Shown piece by piece: positions 44,540 to 54,070 of a stretch of DNA of 64,000 nucleotides. The notes under the pieces are model-generated. The model was not told the origin of the DNA, searched no databases, and worked only from the letters and a program-made list of their open reading frames with translations. The stretch's first letter is position 1. Each line of letters starts with the position of its first letter. Source of the stretch: Robertkochia solimangrovi. GTDB lineage: Bacteria > Bacteroidota > Bacteroidia > Flavobacteriales > Flavobacteriaceae. The translations under genes were made by a program, and so were the position numbers. The stretch lies in the NCBI RefSeq assembly GCF_007279655.1, contig NZ_QKWN01000001.1, positions 496,001 through 560,000 on the forward strand. The letters are read 5' to 3'.

Positions 44540-47074
44540 TCATTTTTTTAAAATCTGTAATGGCGGACTAGTAATTACGCTTCTGCTGTTCGTAACACCG
44601 ATAAGGAGTATTAAAAGTGTAACGGTAGGCAGCAAAACGACAAACGGGAATAATGAGGGGGTAAAGGTAGTTTCGAACATATACACCGCCAGTAACTGAC
44701 TTGCGAGAAGGGAGAGTAGGATTCCGGATAATGCACCTAATAATCCCAGATAAAGATATTCAAGTGCAACAATGGAAAGTATCTGTTTACCTCGTGCACC
44801 TATAGTTCTGAGGAGAACACTTTCTTTGATCCTTTGATATTTACTGCTTCTGATGGATCCCAACAATACGATAATTCCGGTGATGATACTGAAAGAAGCC
44901 ATGAACTTGATGATCCAGGAGATCTTGTCTAGCAGATCCTCGATTACAGAGACGACCTGTCTCAGATCCAGAATAGAGATATTTGGATAGGCTGAAACTA
45001 GTTTCTTTTGCAGGTTCGCGGCACTTTCCGGAGTGGCAGATTTGCTGGTGATCACACGAAATTGTGGGGCATTTTCAAGTACACCGACCGGGAATACGAT
45101 CGAAAAATTGGGCTGCATCCTACTCCAGTCAACTTTTCTTATTCCGGCGATCCGGGTATTCATCATCAATCCCTGCACATTGAACTTCACGGTATCCCCG
45201 ACGTTGACCATCGCACTTTCCGCAAAATTTCGGCTTACCGTTACCGGAATCATTTCCCGTGAGGAAACAGCAGGGACGAATTCACCTTCTTCCAGTACTT
45301 CTGTATCTATCATGTGATCGCGATAGGTTACCCTGAATTCGTGATTAAGGATCCAGCGATTAATATGGGAAGTGGTATCCTTCCGTATAAGATCAGCGGG
45401 TTTGCCATGGAGCTCGGCTACGCGCATGGTGATGATCGGTATATTGTCAAGTACCGGATTTCCCGTTTCCTCAATGGTGTTAACAACCGCTTCTGACTGG
45501 TTCGATTGTACATCGAGAAGTACAATGTTCGGACTGGCTGAATCATTCTTTATGGAAGCCTCGGCAAGCAGCAGGTCACCTGAAAAATAAAGGGTACTTA
45601 TCAGGAAAGTACCGGTTCCGATGGCCAGTATGAGTATAAGGGTCTGGTTTTGTGGTCTGAACAAATTGAGCAAACTCTGCCGGGCTTCGAAACTCCATTG
45701 AGAGGGGAAAAAACGTTTCACAAGTTTGATAAAAATTCTTCCGATTCCACTCAGGATTCCAAAAGTGACTGCAACACCGGCGATAAATGACAGGGCATAT
45801 TTCCAGCTTCCCAACAGCCAGTAACATATGAGCAGTAGTGTAATTACGATACTGGCGATCACATAAAATCCGGTGCGACCGGCTCCTTTGGTGTTCTCAT
45901 CACTGACCCTCAGCACCTGAAGTGGAGATACCTGCCATGTACTAATCAAGGGATGTAGTGCAAAGAGTATCGCCATCAGCATACCAAGTAAAATACCGGT
46001 TAGAATGGCACGGGGAGAAATGGAGATCACCAGGTCAACCGGGATGAGGTCATGCAACAGGTATGGAAAAAGATACTGAAGCATCACTCCTATAGCACTT
46101 CCTATAATACCACCGCAGAGTCCGATGAATCCAACCTGGATCAGATAGATCATAAAGCTCTGCTCCTTGCTGGCGCCGATACATTTGAGCATAGCAATAG
46201 AGGGAAGTTTTTCTCTTATATACAATTGGATCGAACTGGCCACCCCTACACATCCGAGGAGTAAGGCTATAAATGCTACCAGATTCAGGAATTTACCAAA
46301 ATTTTCATAGCGTCTTCCAAGTCGTTGGCTGGTAGAATTATGTGTGTCAAGATCGGCATCTTCGGCATCCAATACCGGGTCGATCTTCTTATCCAGTTCC
46401 TCCAGATCTGTATCGGGGCCGGATTTAAAATAAAATTCATAGTTCACACGGCTGCCCAATTGAATAAGTCCGCTTTCTTCGGCTGCTTTCAGAGGGATGA
46501 TGACAGGTGGGGCAATGGCTCCAAAAAAGGTTGAACTTCCCGGTACGGAAATAAGGGATCCGGCTATTCTTAATTTACTTCTTCCGAGTTTGATGCTGTC
46601 TCCCGGCTTTAGTCCGAATTGTAACATCAGCGTCGCATCTACGAGTGCTGTATTATCCTCTTGGTAGGATTCTGCTGCTGCTGCCGGATCGGTTTCCAGT
46701 TTACCATAAACCGGGAATTGTCCTGAGAAACCTCTGACCTCAACTAGTTTTGTGGAGGATGTAGAAGAAAATGCCGCCATGGAAGAAAAGCTTGTCTCCT
46801 CAGCCTGGGGATTCAGAGAGTCTATAATATGTCTGACCTTTTCATTCGGATAATTATCACTATCGATAGTATAGTCGGCACCCATCAATGCTTTTGATTG
46901 TAGTGCAATATTATTGTTCAGGTTGTCACCGAAAGATTGAATGGAAACCAGTGCAGCGATTCCAAGAACGATGGAAGCCATGAACAGTGCAATCTTGCTA
47001 ACACCTGATCTGCCATCCCGCCAGGCCATTTTAAAAATCCATGCTAATCCGGGTTTAGAGTGCTTTTTACCCAT
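44540..47074 (-). CDS. ybbP: YbbP-type FtsX-family ABC permease
   Basis: An 844-aa FtsX-family permease: an N-terminal helix (KIALFMASIVLGIAALVSIQ), a large periplasmic domain, then three helices, a further pair and a second periplasmic domain with C-terminal helices (LGLLGALSGILLSLLAS and FPFVVLLPTVTLLILLIG). Length and the two-module layout fit YbbP. It overlaps the ATPase gene by eight bases (ATGGGTAA), so the two are translationally coupled. With the divergent TesA-like esterase gene it reproduces the ybbA–ybbP/tesA arrangement of E. coli; the complex is thought to extract or release hydrophobic compounds from the membrane. Confidence 0.88.
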   Translation of the reverse strand: MGKKHSKPGLAWIFKMAWRDGRSGVSKIALFMASIVLGIAALVSIQSFGDNLNNNIALQSKALMGADYTIDSDNYPNEKVRHIIDSLNPQAEETSFSSMAAFSSTSSTKLVEVRGFSGQFPVYGKLETDPAAAAESYQEDNTALVDATLMLQFGLKPGDSIKLGRSKLRIAGSLISVPGSSTFFGAIAPPVIIPLKAAEESGLIQLGSRVNYEFYFKSGPDTDLEELDKKIDPVLDAEDADLDTHNSTSQRLGRRYENFGKFLNLVAFIALLLGCVGVASSIQLYIREKLPSIAMLKCIGASKEQSFMIYLIQVGFIGLCGGIIGSAIGVMLQYLFPYLLHDLIPVDLVISISPRAILTGILLGMLMAILFALHPLISTWQVSPLQVLRVSDENTKGAGRTGFYVIASIVITLLLICYWLLGSWKYALSFIAGVAVTFGILSGIGRIFIKLVKRFFPSQWSFEARQSLLNLFRPQNQTLILILAIGTGTFLISTLYFSGDLLLAEASIKNDSASPNIVLLDVQSNQSEAVVNTIEETGNPVLDNIPIITMRVAELHGKPADLIRKDTTSHINRWILNHEFRVTYRDHMIDTEVLEEGEFVPAVSSREMIPVTVSRNFAESAMVNVGDTVKFNVQGLMMNTRIAGIRKVDWSRMQPNFSIVFPVGVLENAPQFRVITSKSATPESAANLQKKLVSAYPNISILDLRQVVSVIEDLLDKISWIIKFMASFSIITGIIVLLGSIRSSKYQRIKESVLLRTIGARGKQILSIVALEYLYLGLLGALSGILLSLLASQLLAVYMFETTFTPSLFPFVVLLPTVTLLILLIGVTNSRSVITSPPLQILKK

Positions 47075-47756
47075 GAGCAACCGAAATTTCGTCAGCGATC
47101 TTTCCTCCCCGTATCCTCAGAATATGATCGGTCTTTTGTGCGAGTTCCATATCATGAGTAACGATGACCAGTGTGGTTCCCGCCTGGTTGTTTAGGTCAA
47201 ATAGCAGCTCGATAATCCGGATTCCGGTATCGGAATCCAGATTTCCGGTAGGTTCATCGGAGAATAGTATTTCCGGATCATTGGCAAAAGCACGGGCTAA
47301 TGCAATTCGTTGTTGTTCACCTCCTGATAATTGTGAAGGGTAATGGTGTCCGCGATCCGATAATCCGACCTTCTCAAGGAGTTCAAGACCTTTTGATCTT
47401 GCGTTCTTATCACCGAGAAGTTCAAGAGGAATAATGATGTTTTCTAATGCTGTGAGAGTGGGGAATAATTGAAAATCCTGAAACACGAAGCCAACCTTTT
47501 GGTTACGAAGCATTGCTCTTTCGTTCTCATTCATTTTTGTCAGATCCTCTCCACAGAGAACGATCTTTCCATCATCGGCATAATCGAGTCCGGCACATAA
47601 TCCTAACAAGGTGGTCTTTCCGCTTCCAGAGGGGCCTACGATAGAGAATGTCTCTCCTTTTTTGATTTCAAAGCTGATGTTATCAAGTACTTTTAACCTG
47701 TTGTTTCCGTTGGCATACGATTTACTCAGGTTATCGATCGTTAAAATTTTATCCAT
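47067..47756 (-). CDS. ybbA: YbbA/LolD-type ABC ATPase
   Basis: ATPase (229 aa) of the MacB/LolD group. Walker A is GPSGSGKTTLL, the Q-loop FVFQDFQLFPTL, the signature YPSQLSGGEQQRIALARAF, Walker B EILFSDEPTGNLD and switch His in VIVTHDMELA. The start MDKILTIDNLSKSY (47756) is standard and the longer frame is rejected. It drives YbbP in the next gene, with which it overlaps. It is divergent from the esterase gene, whose ATG lies 45 bases away, so both share one control region. Confidence 0.93.
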   Translation of the reverse strand: MDKILTIDNLSKSYANGNNRLKVLDNISFEIKKGETFSIVGPSGSGKTTLLGLCAGLDYADDGKIVLCGEDLTKMNENERAMLRNQKVGFVFQDFQLFPTLTALENIIIPLELLGDKNARSKGLELLEKVGLSDRGHHYPSQLSGGEQQRIALARAFANDPEILFSDEPTGNLDSDTGIRIIELLFDLNNQAGTTLVIVTHDMELAQKTDHILRIRGGKIADEISVAHG

Positions 47757-47801
47757 CTTTTGTAATTTGCGGGATATGCATTGGTTAAACAAATTAAGGA
47801 A

Positions 47802-48527
47802 ATGATTTTGAATAGATCGGTTTATAGAATGTTAATGGTGGTTTCCGGGATGTTTTTATGTGCCCTGACTGCCTGTAAGGATTCAGAAAAAAAGGAAAAC
47901 AGCACAGAAAGTTCTGTGGAGAATACATTAGAAAAGCAGGAAGATGCGATAATATCGGAGGTAGAAGCAAAAAAAGGCACCATCCTGTTTTTTGGAAATA
48001 GCCTTACAGCGGGTATGGGTTTGGCTCCCGAAGAATCATTTCCTGCGCTTATTCAAAAGAAGATAGATTCATTAGATTTACCCTATACGGTGGTGAATGC
48101 CGGTCTTAGTGGTGAAACCACGGCAGCCGGGAAGAACCGGCTTGACTGGGTGCTGGACCAACCCGTGGCTGTTTTTGTATTGGAACTGGGAGCTAATGAC
48201 GGACTCCGGGGGATTCCTTTATCCGAAACGCGTGCGAATCTTCAGGAAATCATCGATAAGGTGCGTGCCAAAAGCGAAAATACTGACATTATACTGGCCG
48301 GTATGCAATTACCTCCCAATCTGGGTGTTGAATATACCGAAGAGTTTAAAAATATATTTCCGGAGTTGGCAGTGAAAAACGAGGTGAAACTGATTCCATT
48401 CTTATTAAAGGATGTGGCTGCTATTCCGGAGTTGAATCAGAATGATGGGATCCATCCGACTGCTGAAGGACAGAAGATCGTCGCTGGTAATGTTTGGGAA
48501 GTTTTGAATGGATTATTACATCAGTGA
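47802..48527 (+). CDS. tesA: TesA-like SGNH esterase lipoprotein
   Basis: A 241-aa periplasmic lipoprotein (lipobox ALTAC) with an SGNH hydrolase domain: block I TILFFGNSLTAGMGL (the Ser is in GNSLT), block II/III with VVNAGLSGETTAAGKNRL (Gly) and LELGANDGLRG (Asn), and block V NDGIHPTAEGQ (Asp, His). TesA hydrolyses acyl esters or thioesters in the periplasm. The gene is divergent from ybbA–ybbP, as in E. coli. The ATG at 47802 is preferred over TTG 47781 because it gives a good signal peptide. A terminator shared with the Fn3 gene follows. Confidence 0.9.
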   Translation: MILNRSVYRMLMVVSGMFLCALTACKDSEKKENSTESSVENTLEKQEDAIISEVEAKKGTILFFGNSLTAGMGLAPEESFPALIQKKIDSLDLPYTVVNAGLSGETTAAGKNRLDWVLDQPVAVFVLELGANDGLRGIPLSETRANLQEIIDKVRAKSENTDIILAGMQLPPNLGVEYTEEFKNIFPELAVKNEVKLIPFLLKDVAAIPELNQNDGIHPTAEGQKIVAGNVWEVLNGLLHQ

Positions 48528-48582
48528 TTCTGAATGCAACTTATCGAACCGTTAAAGATTCATTCATATGACCGTAAAAATA

Positions 48583-48610
48583 AAAAGCCACCTCATTTGA
48601 GGTGGCTTTT
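48583..48610. terminator. Bidirectional terminator between esterase and Fn3 gene
   Basis: AAAAGCCACCTC (48583-48594) pairs with GAGGTGGCTTTT (48599-48610) over a four-base loop. T-runs on both sides fit intrinsic termination for both converging genes. Confidence 0.88.
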
Positions 48611-48646
48611 CCATAGCTACTATTATTTATTCGACCTGCCTTAGAT

Positions 48647-51418
48647 CTAATTAAATGGGATGATCTTGTCAATGATGTGTAACACACCGTTGGTTGCCTG
48701 AATGTCTTTTGTAACAATCTTGGCAGAACCGTTGATGATATATTCACCATTGGCATTCTTGGTGATAGTGATTTGGTTGTCGACTCCGGCCTGAATAGTG
48801 CCTTTTTCGACAAGTTGTTCAGCTGTGAACGCACCACCCGCCACGTGATCGATGATTAAGTAGGTCAATTCAGACCCTTCCGGAAGCGGACCGTAGCTAT
48901 CAAATGCAGCGTTGTTCGGGGCAAACACTGTATAAGGACCATCTTCCTCAAGGGTGCGATCTACTTCAAGAGTGGTCAGGAACTCTTCGAGTTTAGATAG
49001 TTCCGGACGCTCTTCGATTAACTCACTCAATTTCTTTGTAGGAGCTTCAGTAAGTGTGGTTACTGTTACCTGATTGCTTTGAGAAGACATGTTTCCGGCT
49101 TCGTCAAAGGCGTACACTACAAAGTTATAGTTTGTTCCAGCCGTTAACCCTGTTACATTGAAGTACGTGTTACCGGTGGTTGTTCCTACCTTAGATCCAT
49201 TCTGATGGATCTCATATCCTGTTACAGCTTTGTTATCGGTAGCAGCATTCCAGTTAAGGGTCAATGATGATTCCTTAATGTTGCTGGCCTTTAGGCCGCT
49301 AACGGCTGTCGGAGCTTCTGTATCCGCAGCTTCTTTTGTTGTCACCTCAAGTACGTCGCTTACTGCACCTTGGTTTCCTGCTGCATCCTTAGCTCTTACG
49401 GTGATCTGGTACACAGTTCCACCGTTCAATCCATCCAGTGTAAAGGCAGTTCCCTCAGTCACATTTCCTTTTACGGCACCGTTTACAAGTACATCGTAAG
49501 ATGCGATACCGATATTGTCGGTTGCCGCAGTCCATTTGATCGTGATACTGTTTTCAGTGATGGTTACTGCTTGCAATCCGGTTACCTTGGATGGCGCCTC
49601 CGTATCCTCTACAGCTTTTGTGGTAGGAGACACAATGTTACTGGCTTCAGAGGCATTACCTGCAGCATCTTTAGCGACAACTTTGAATGTGTATTTGGTA
49701 GCACCTTCAAGTTCAGTGATCGTAACGGTAACTTTGTCACCGGTCACGGTTTTAACCACAGCACCATTCTGGTAAACATCGTATGCTGTTACACCAACAT
49801 TGTCTTCGGATGCCTTCCAGGTTAAGGTTACCGCGCTTTCAGTGATGTTTGATGCAGCGAGGTTTGCAGGAGCCGTTGGTGCCTCTTTATCTTCTCCGGC
49901 CTTAGTAGTAGCAGATACGATGTTACTTGCCTCAGATGCATTATCAGCAGCATCTTTAGCTACGACTTTGAAATTGTATTTTGTATCCGCATCAAGTCCG
50001 GTAATCGTAACGGTAACTTTATCACCAGTCACGGTTTTAACCACGGCACCATTCTGGTATATGTCGTATGCTGTTACACCAACATTGTCTTCGGATGCTT
50101 TCCAGGTTAAGGTTACAGCACTTTCAGTGATATTTGATGCAGTCAGGTTTGCGGGTGCTGTTGGCACTTCTTTATCTTCTCCGGCCTTTGTGGTAGGAGA
50201 TACTACATTACTCGCGTCTGAGTTATTGCCAGCTTCATCTTTAGCTACGACTTTGAAGTTGTATTTAGTACCTGACTCGAGACCGCTGATCACAACGGTG
50301 TTCTTATCTGCAGTCACCGTTTTAACGAGTGTACCATTCTGATAGATATCGTAAGCGGTCACCGCTACATTATCCTCAGATGCATTCCAGGTCAACGTCA
50401 CTTCTGTTTCTGTGATGTTTGAAGCTGCAAGGTTCGCAGGAGCCGTTGGGGCCTCAGTATCTGCACTTACCTTTGTCTGTACAGTTACCACATTACTCGC
50501 CTCAGAAGCATTCTTGGCAGCATCTCTGGCAACTACTTTGAATTTATACTCTTTTCCTGATTCCAGTGCGTTTATAACTATTGTAGTAGCCGTTGCATCC
50601 TCAAGAGTTTTGACGATAGTACCGTTTTGATAGATATCATAAGCAAATACCGCTACATTATCTTCGGATGCTTTCCAGGTTAGCTTCACTGACGTTGCAG
50701 TGATCTCACTGGCTGTGAGGTTCGAAGGAGCTGTTGGCGCTTCAGTATCTTTTAATTCATTGGTTTTTACAGTAACAATGTTACTGGCTTCAGATGCATT
50801 ATCGGCAGCATCTTTAGCAATAACCTTGAACTTGTATTCCGTCACCGACTCAAGTCCGTCGATAGAAATCGTGGTTACGTCACCTTCAACAGTTTTAACG
50901 ACTTTATCATCCTGTAATATATCATACGTATTTACGCCGACATTGTCTTCAGCGGCAGTCCAGCTCAGTTTTACTGAATTTGCGGTAATATTACTCGCTT
51001 TAAGTGCCGTAGGGGCGGAAGGAGCTTCAGTATCTTTTTCAGCAGCCGTGGTAACGTTGAGCAATTCACCTTCATCAGAGAAATTGCCTGCGCTGTCTTT
51101 AGCCAAAACTGTAAATTGATATTTTGTGCTGCTTTCCAGGTCGGATACCTTATAGGTAGTTTCTCCATCGGAATATCCAATGCTCTCTCCATCCTTATAT
51201 ACTTCATAATTCGTCACTTCAACATTATCCGTTGAAGCATCCCATGAAAGAGTAACAGAATTGGTAGTTATCTGTGTAGCGATGAGACCGAAAACTGCGC
51301 TTGGGGCTTCTTTATCTGAAGGTTTAATCAGATCTTCAAAATCTTCGGTTTCACACGAAACAAAAATTGAGGCAATAATTGAGAATAGGGCCATGCCTCT
51401 CAGTAGGTTAAATTTCAT
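48647..51418 (-). CDS. Lipoprotein with eight Fn3 domains and a C-terminal fasciclin domain
   Basis: A 923-aa surface lipoprotein (lipobox FVSC). Eight fibronectin type III domains follow, each about 95 aa and each starting with a motif such as APTAPANL and with NITESAVTLTWKASEDNV and YDIYQNG within. Domains 5 and 6 are nearly identical. A fasciclin (FAS1) domain closes the protein (about 795-923): SELIEERPELSKLEEFLTTL, then GPYTVFAPNNAAFDS and NGVLHIIDKIIPFN. It is likely displayed outside and binds glycan or protein partners for attachment or gliding; this is inference. DNA repeats make copy-number change by recombination likely. Confidence 0.9.
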   Translation of the reverse strand: MKFNLLRGMALFSIIASIFVSCETEDFEDLIKPSDKEAPSAVFGLIATQITTNSVTLSWDASTDNVEVTNYEVYKDGESIGYSDGETTYKVSDLESSTKYQFTVLAKDSAGNFSDEGELLNVTTAAEKDTEAPSAPTALKASNITANSVKLSWTAAEDNVGVNTYDILQDDKVVKTVEGDVTTISIDGLESVTEYKFKVIAKDAADNASEASNIVTVKTNELKDTEAPTAPSNLTASEITATSVKLTWKASEDNVAVFAYDIYQNGTIVKTLEDATATTIVINALESGKEYKFKVVARDAAKNASEASNVVTVQTKVSADTEAPTAPANLAASNITETEVTLTWNASEDNVAVTAYDIYQNGTLVKTVTADKNTVVISGLESGTKYNFKVVAKDEAGNNSDASNVVSPTTKAGEDKEVPTAPANLTASNITESAVTLTWKASEDNVGVTAYDIYQNGAVVKTVTGDKVTVTITGLDADTKYNFKVVAKDAADNASEASNIVSATTKAGEDKEAPTAPANLAASNITESAVTLTWKASEDNVGVTAYDVYQNGAVVKTVTGDKVTVTITELEGATKYTFKVVAKDAAGNASEASNIVSPTTKAVEDTEAPSKVTGLQAVTITENSITIKWTAATDNIGIASYDVLVNGAVKGNVTEGTAFTLDGLNGGTVYQITVRAKDAAGNQGAVSDVLEVTTKEAADTEAPTAVSGLKASNIKESSLTLNWNAATDNKAVTGYEIHQNGSKVGTTTGNTYFNVTGLTAGTNYNFVVYAFDEAGNMSSQSNQVTVTTLTEAPTKKLSELIEERPELSKLEEFLTTLEVDRTLEEDGPYTVFAPNNAAFDSYGPLPEGSELTYLIIDHVAGGAFTAEQLVEKGTIQAGVDNQITITKNANGEYIINGSAKIVTKDIQATNGVLHIIDKIIPFN
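49055..51310. repeat. DNA-level tandem repeats of Fn3 units, about 285 bp each
   Basis: The Fn3-coding stretch repeats with a 285-bp period in the centre. For example ACGGTTTTAA occurs at 49746 and at 50031, each followed by near-identical text. The 49.7-50.3 kb units are the most alike, while outer ones have diverged. Recent duplication or gene conversion is suggested. Confidence 0.8.
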
Positions 51419-52122
51419 AAATTTTTCTTTAGTTAAATTTATTAATCGGGGCTTCCTTAAAATTGCACTTCTGCAATCGACATTAATAGTTTTACGGGCA
51501 AAAACTATTTTCGGATCTCAATAATTCTAACTTTAACATTTGCAGTTGTAAGTTACGTTAAATCAGTCTAATAAGCTAATTTTCTACGCAAATGACTCTT
51601 AAATATGACAGTAATTAGGAAAAAACTCACAGTTTTGAGTATGAAGTAAAATATTTTCTATGTTTTATCGACGAAATGCATGTCTATATCGACCAAATAA
51701 CCACCTGAAAAGGCATTTTAGTATGGATTTTTTTTTGAAAACTTACCCGAAAAAGTATTTTCGGAAGATCCAAAATCTGATTTTAAGAAGAAATTGCGGT
51801 GGTTAAACAGGAGTTTCTTAGGTGAAGATCCATTCCTGTTAGGTCATATTTTATTTCAGACCCGAGGCACTGATACCGAAGAGGGTGCTGTTATGCGGTC
51901 TGAAGTTCTGCTGAAATTGGTTAAATGCTATATACTGGTTGTCGAATCTTGTAGGAAAACCATAATCATCGGTATATTATCGTAATATAACGTGTAGTTT
52001 ATCCTTGTTTTTGTGTATTTTATCAGGCGGCTGACACAAATATGGTAGGAATATTCAATTTTTGCTGATGATAGCGCTAAATATCGAATAATCAGTAAAG
52101 TACTACTAATATTCCTTTTGTA
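51419..52122. other. Intergenic region, no gene recognised
   Basis: An AT-rich 700-bp spacer between divergent genes for surface proteins. The 63-codon frame at 51794-51985 has no recognisable start context or composition and is not called. No RNA gene, repeat or clear promoter is visible; TAGTTTTTG (minus strand, near 51500-51510) is a near-match to a -7 element for the Fn3 gene. Confidence 0.45.
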
Positions 52123-54063
52123 ATGAACGTATCGCGACTGCGGGTTCTTCTTCTATTACTTCCTTGGCTGTTCAACTTCGGTTATTCCCAGGATCATCGT
52201 TTGAGGAGAGCCGACGAAACATATGAGCAGCTCGATTTTATAAAGGCGATCCGTCTTTATGAACGTCTGTTGCATAAAGGATATCGTTCTGAAACCATCT
52301 ACGAAAATCTTGGTAATTCCTATTATTATACTTCTTCTTATGAAGAAGCTGCAAAGACTTACCGTCTCCTTTTCGGAATGTCCCGGGAACTGAAATCCGA
52401 TTATTATTTCAGATATGCGCAATCCTTGAGATCTTCAGGACGTTATCAGGCTGCAGATTCAGTAATGCAGGATTATTATCAAAAAAATAGTGCAGTAGCA
52501 GTAGATTCTTCCGCAATTACCGGAGATTACCGTGAAAGGATTCGCAGGGTTTCCGGACGCTATGCGGTTACCAATCTTCCTTTCAATTCCGAATACTCTG
52601 ATTTTGGAGCAATCTATAAAAAGGACCGTGTGATTTTTACTTCGGCCAGAGATACAGGGTTCCTCGCAAAGAAAAGACATAGTTGGGACTATCGCACTTT
52701 TCTTGATCTCTACAGTATACCTTCCGACGGAAAAGGACATTTCGGGGTTCCTGCAAAGTTATCGAAGGAACTCAACAATCGGTTCCATGAAAGCAATGCT
52801 ATTTTTACCAGGGATGGTAAACGCATGTTCTATACCCGAAATTACTACGAAGGAAGACGTGCAGGTCGCGATGATGCCGGGATTACACGCCTGATGATCT
52901 ATACGGCTAAACTGGATGATAAAGGAGAGTGGGTTGATGTACACCCGATCTCCATTTGTGAAAAAGGATATTCTACGGCTCATCCAGCGTTAAGTCCGGA
53001 CGAAAAGTATCTGTTCTTTGCATCCGACAGATCCGGATCCCTTGGGCAATCAGATATTTTCTATGCGGCAATTCTCGGTGATGATGAGTTTGGAGAAGTA
53101 AAGCCACTGAAGGGAGCGGTTAATACCGGAGGACGTGAATCATTTCCCTTTATAGGGGATGACGGACAACTGTATTTTGCCAGTGACGGACATCCTGGTC
53201 TGGGAGGGTATGATATCTTTACTGCCGAACTCAACGATGATATGTATGCTGTTCATGTTACTAATATCGGGGCGCCTGTGAACAGTCGGTGGGATGATTT
53301 TTCGGTTTCACTTAACCCGGGTTCGCGAGAAGGATTTTTTGCAAGTAACCGGGAAGGAGGAAAAGGAAGCGATGATATTTATTCCCTGGTGAAAGTTGAG
53401 AAACTTCGTGACCTGAAAGGAGTTTTACAGGATAGTACTGCGCGGGTACCTATTGCCGGGATACCGGTTGAGTTACGGTCTAAAGACAGCCTGTTATATA
53501 GCGTGGTAACCGACAGCCTGGGTGCATATAGCTTTCCGGATCTAAAGGAGGATTCGGAGTATGTGATCCGTGTTGATCAGAAAGAATATGAATTAAAGGA
53601 AATTCAGGTACCTGAAGGCAATGATAAAAGATTTGATGCCAATCTCAATCCGGTGAATGCTTCTGCAACTCTGGAAGAGCTTTTAGATTTCGATGCTATC
53701 TATTTTGCTTTCGACCGGTCAGATATCAATGCATCTTCTGCTTCGGAACTCGATAAGCTTGTTGCTTATATGAAAGAAAATGATGGGTTGGTGCTGAACA
53801 TCACTTCTCATACGGATAGCAGAGGAGCGGCTGCTTATAATCTGAAATTATCCGAACGCAGGGCGCAGGCTACCCGTGATTATCTGGTTGCGAATGGTAT
53901 CTCAAAAGATCGTATCGAAGCGATTGGGATGGGTGAGAAAGAACTAATCAACGAATGTGGAGATGGGGTGAAATGTTCTGCTGCGAGTCATCGTGAGAAC
54001 AGGAGGTCAGAATTTCAACTGTATCGACAGACCTCCGAAACCATGAACGGAAACGGAGGCTGA
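52123..54063 (+). CDS. OmpA-family protein with TPR and PD40 repeats
   Basis: A 646-aa outer-membrane-associated protein. The order is signal peptide (LLLLPWLFNFGYSQ), TPR-like repeats (about 25-125), PD40/WD40-like beta-propeller repeats (about 150-420: GAIYKKDRVIFTSARD; LSPDEKYLFFASDRSGSLGQ), a carboxypeptidase-regulatory-like domain (about 425-510) and an OmpA peptidoglycan-binding domain (about 525-640: IYFAFDRSDINASSASELDK, then NITSHTDSRGAAAYN and SERRAQATRDYLVANGI). Such proteins are PorE-like T9SS components or gliding-related. No PorP/SprF gene is adjacent, so a T9SS role is possible but not shown. Confidence 0.88.
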   Translation: MNVSRLRVLLLLLPWLFNFGYSQDHRLRRADETYEQLDFIKAIRLYERLLHKGYRSETIYENLGNSYYYTSSYEEAAKTYRLLFGMSRELKSDYYFRYAQSLRSSGRYQAADSVMQDYYQKNSAVAVDSSAITGDYRERIRRVSGRYAVTNLPFNSEYSDFGAIYKKDRVIFTSARDTGFLAKKRHSWDYRTFLDLYSIPSDGKGHFGVPAKLSKELNNRFHESNAIFTRDGKRMFYTRNYYEGRRAGRDDAGITRLMIYTAKLDDKGEWVDVHPISICEKGYSTAHPALSPDEKYLFFASDRSGSLGQSDIFYAAILGDDEFGEVKPLKGAVNTGGRESFPFIGDDGQLYFASDGHPGLGGYDIFTAELNDDMYAVHVTNIGAPVNSRWDDFSVSLNPGSREGFFASNREGGKGSDDIYSLVKVEKLRDLKGVLQDSTARVPIAGIPVELRSKDSLLYSVVTDSLGAYSFPDLKEDSEYVIRVDQKEYELKEIQVPEGNDKRFDANLNPVNASATLEELLDFDAIYFAFDRSDINASSASELDKLVAYMKENDGLVLNITSHTDSRGAAAYNLKLSERRAQATRDYLVANGISKDRIEAIGMGEKELINECGDGVKCSAASHRENRRSEFQLYRQTSETMNGNGG

Positions 54064-54070
54064 TCGGCTT

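Noticed and set aside
49230-50630. Long plus-strand reading frames antisense to the Fn3 lipoprotein gene
   Set aside because: They mirror the repetitive codons of the real gene on the other strand, lack starts with plausible context and have Ser/Thr/Val-rich low-complexity products.
49055-51310. Possible CRISPR-like regular repeats
   Set aside because: The 285-bp period is one Fn3 domain of a coding sequence; there are no short repeats with unique spacers.
51794-51985. 63-codon plus-strand frame in the Fn3–OmpA gap
   Set aside because: No recognisable start context, signal or composition, and no family resemblance.
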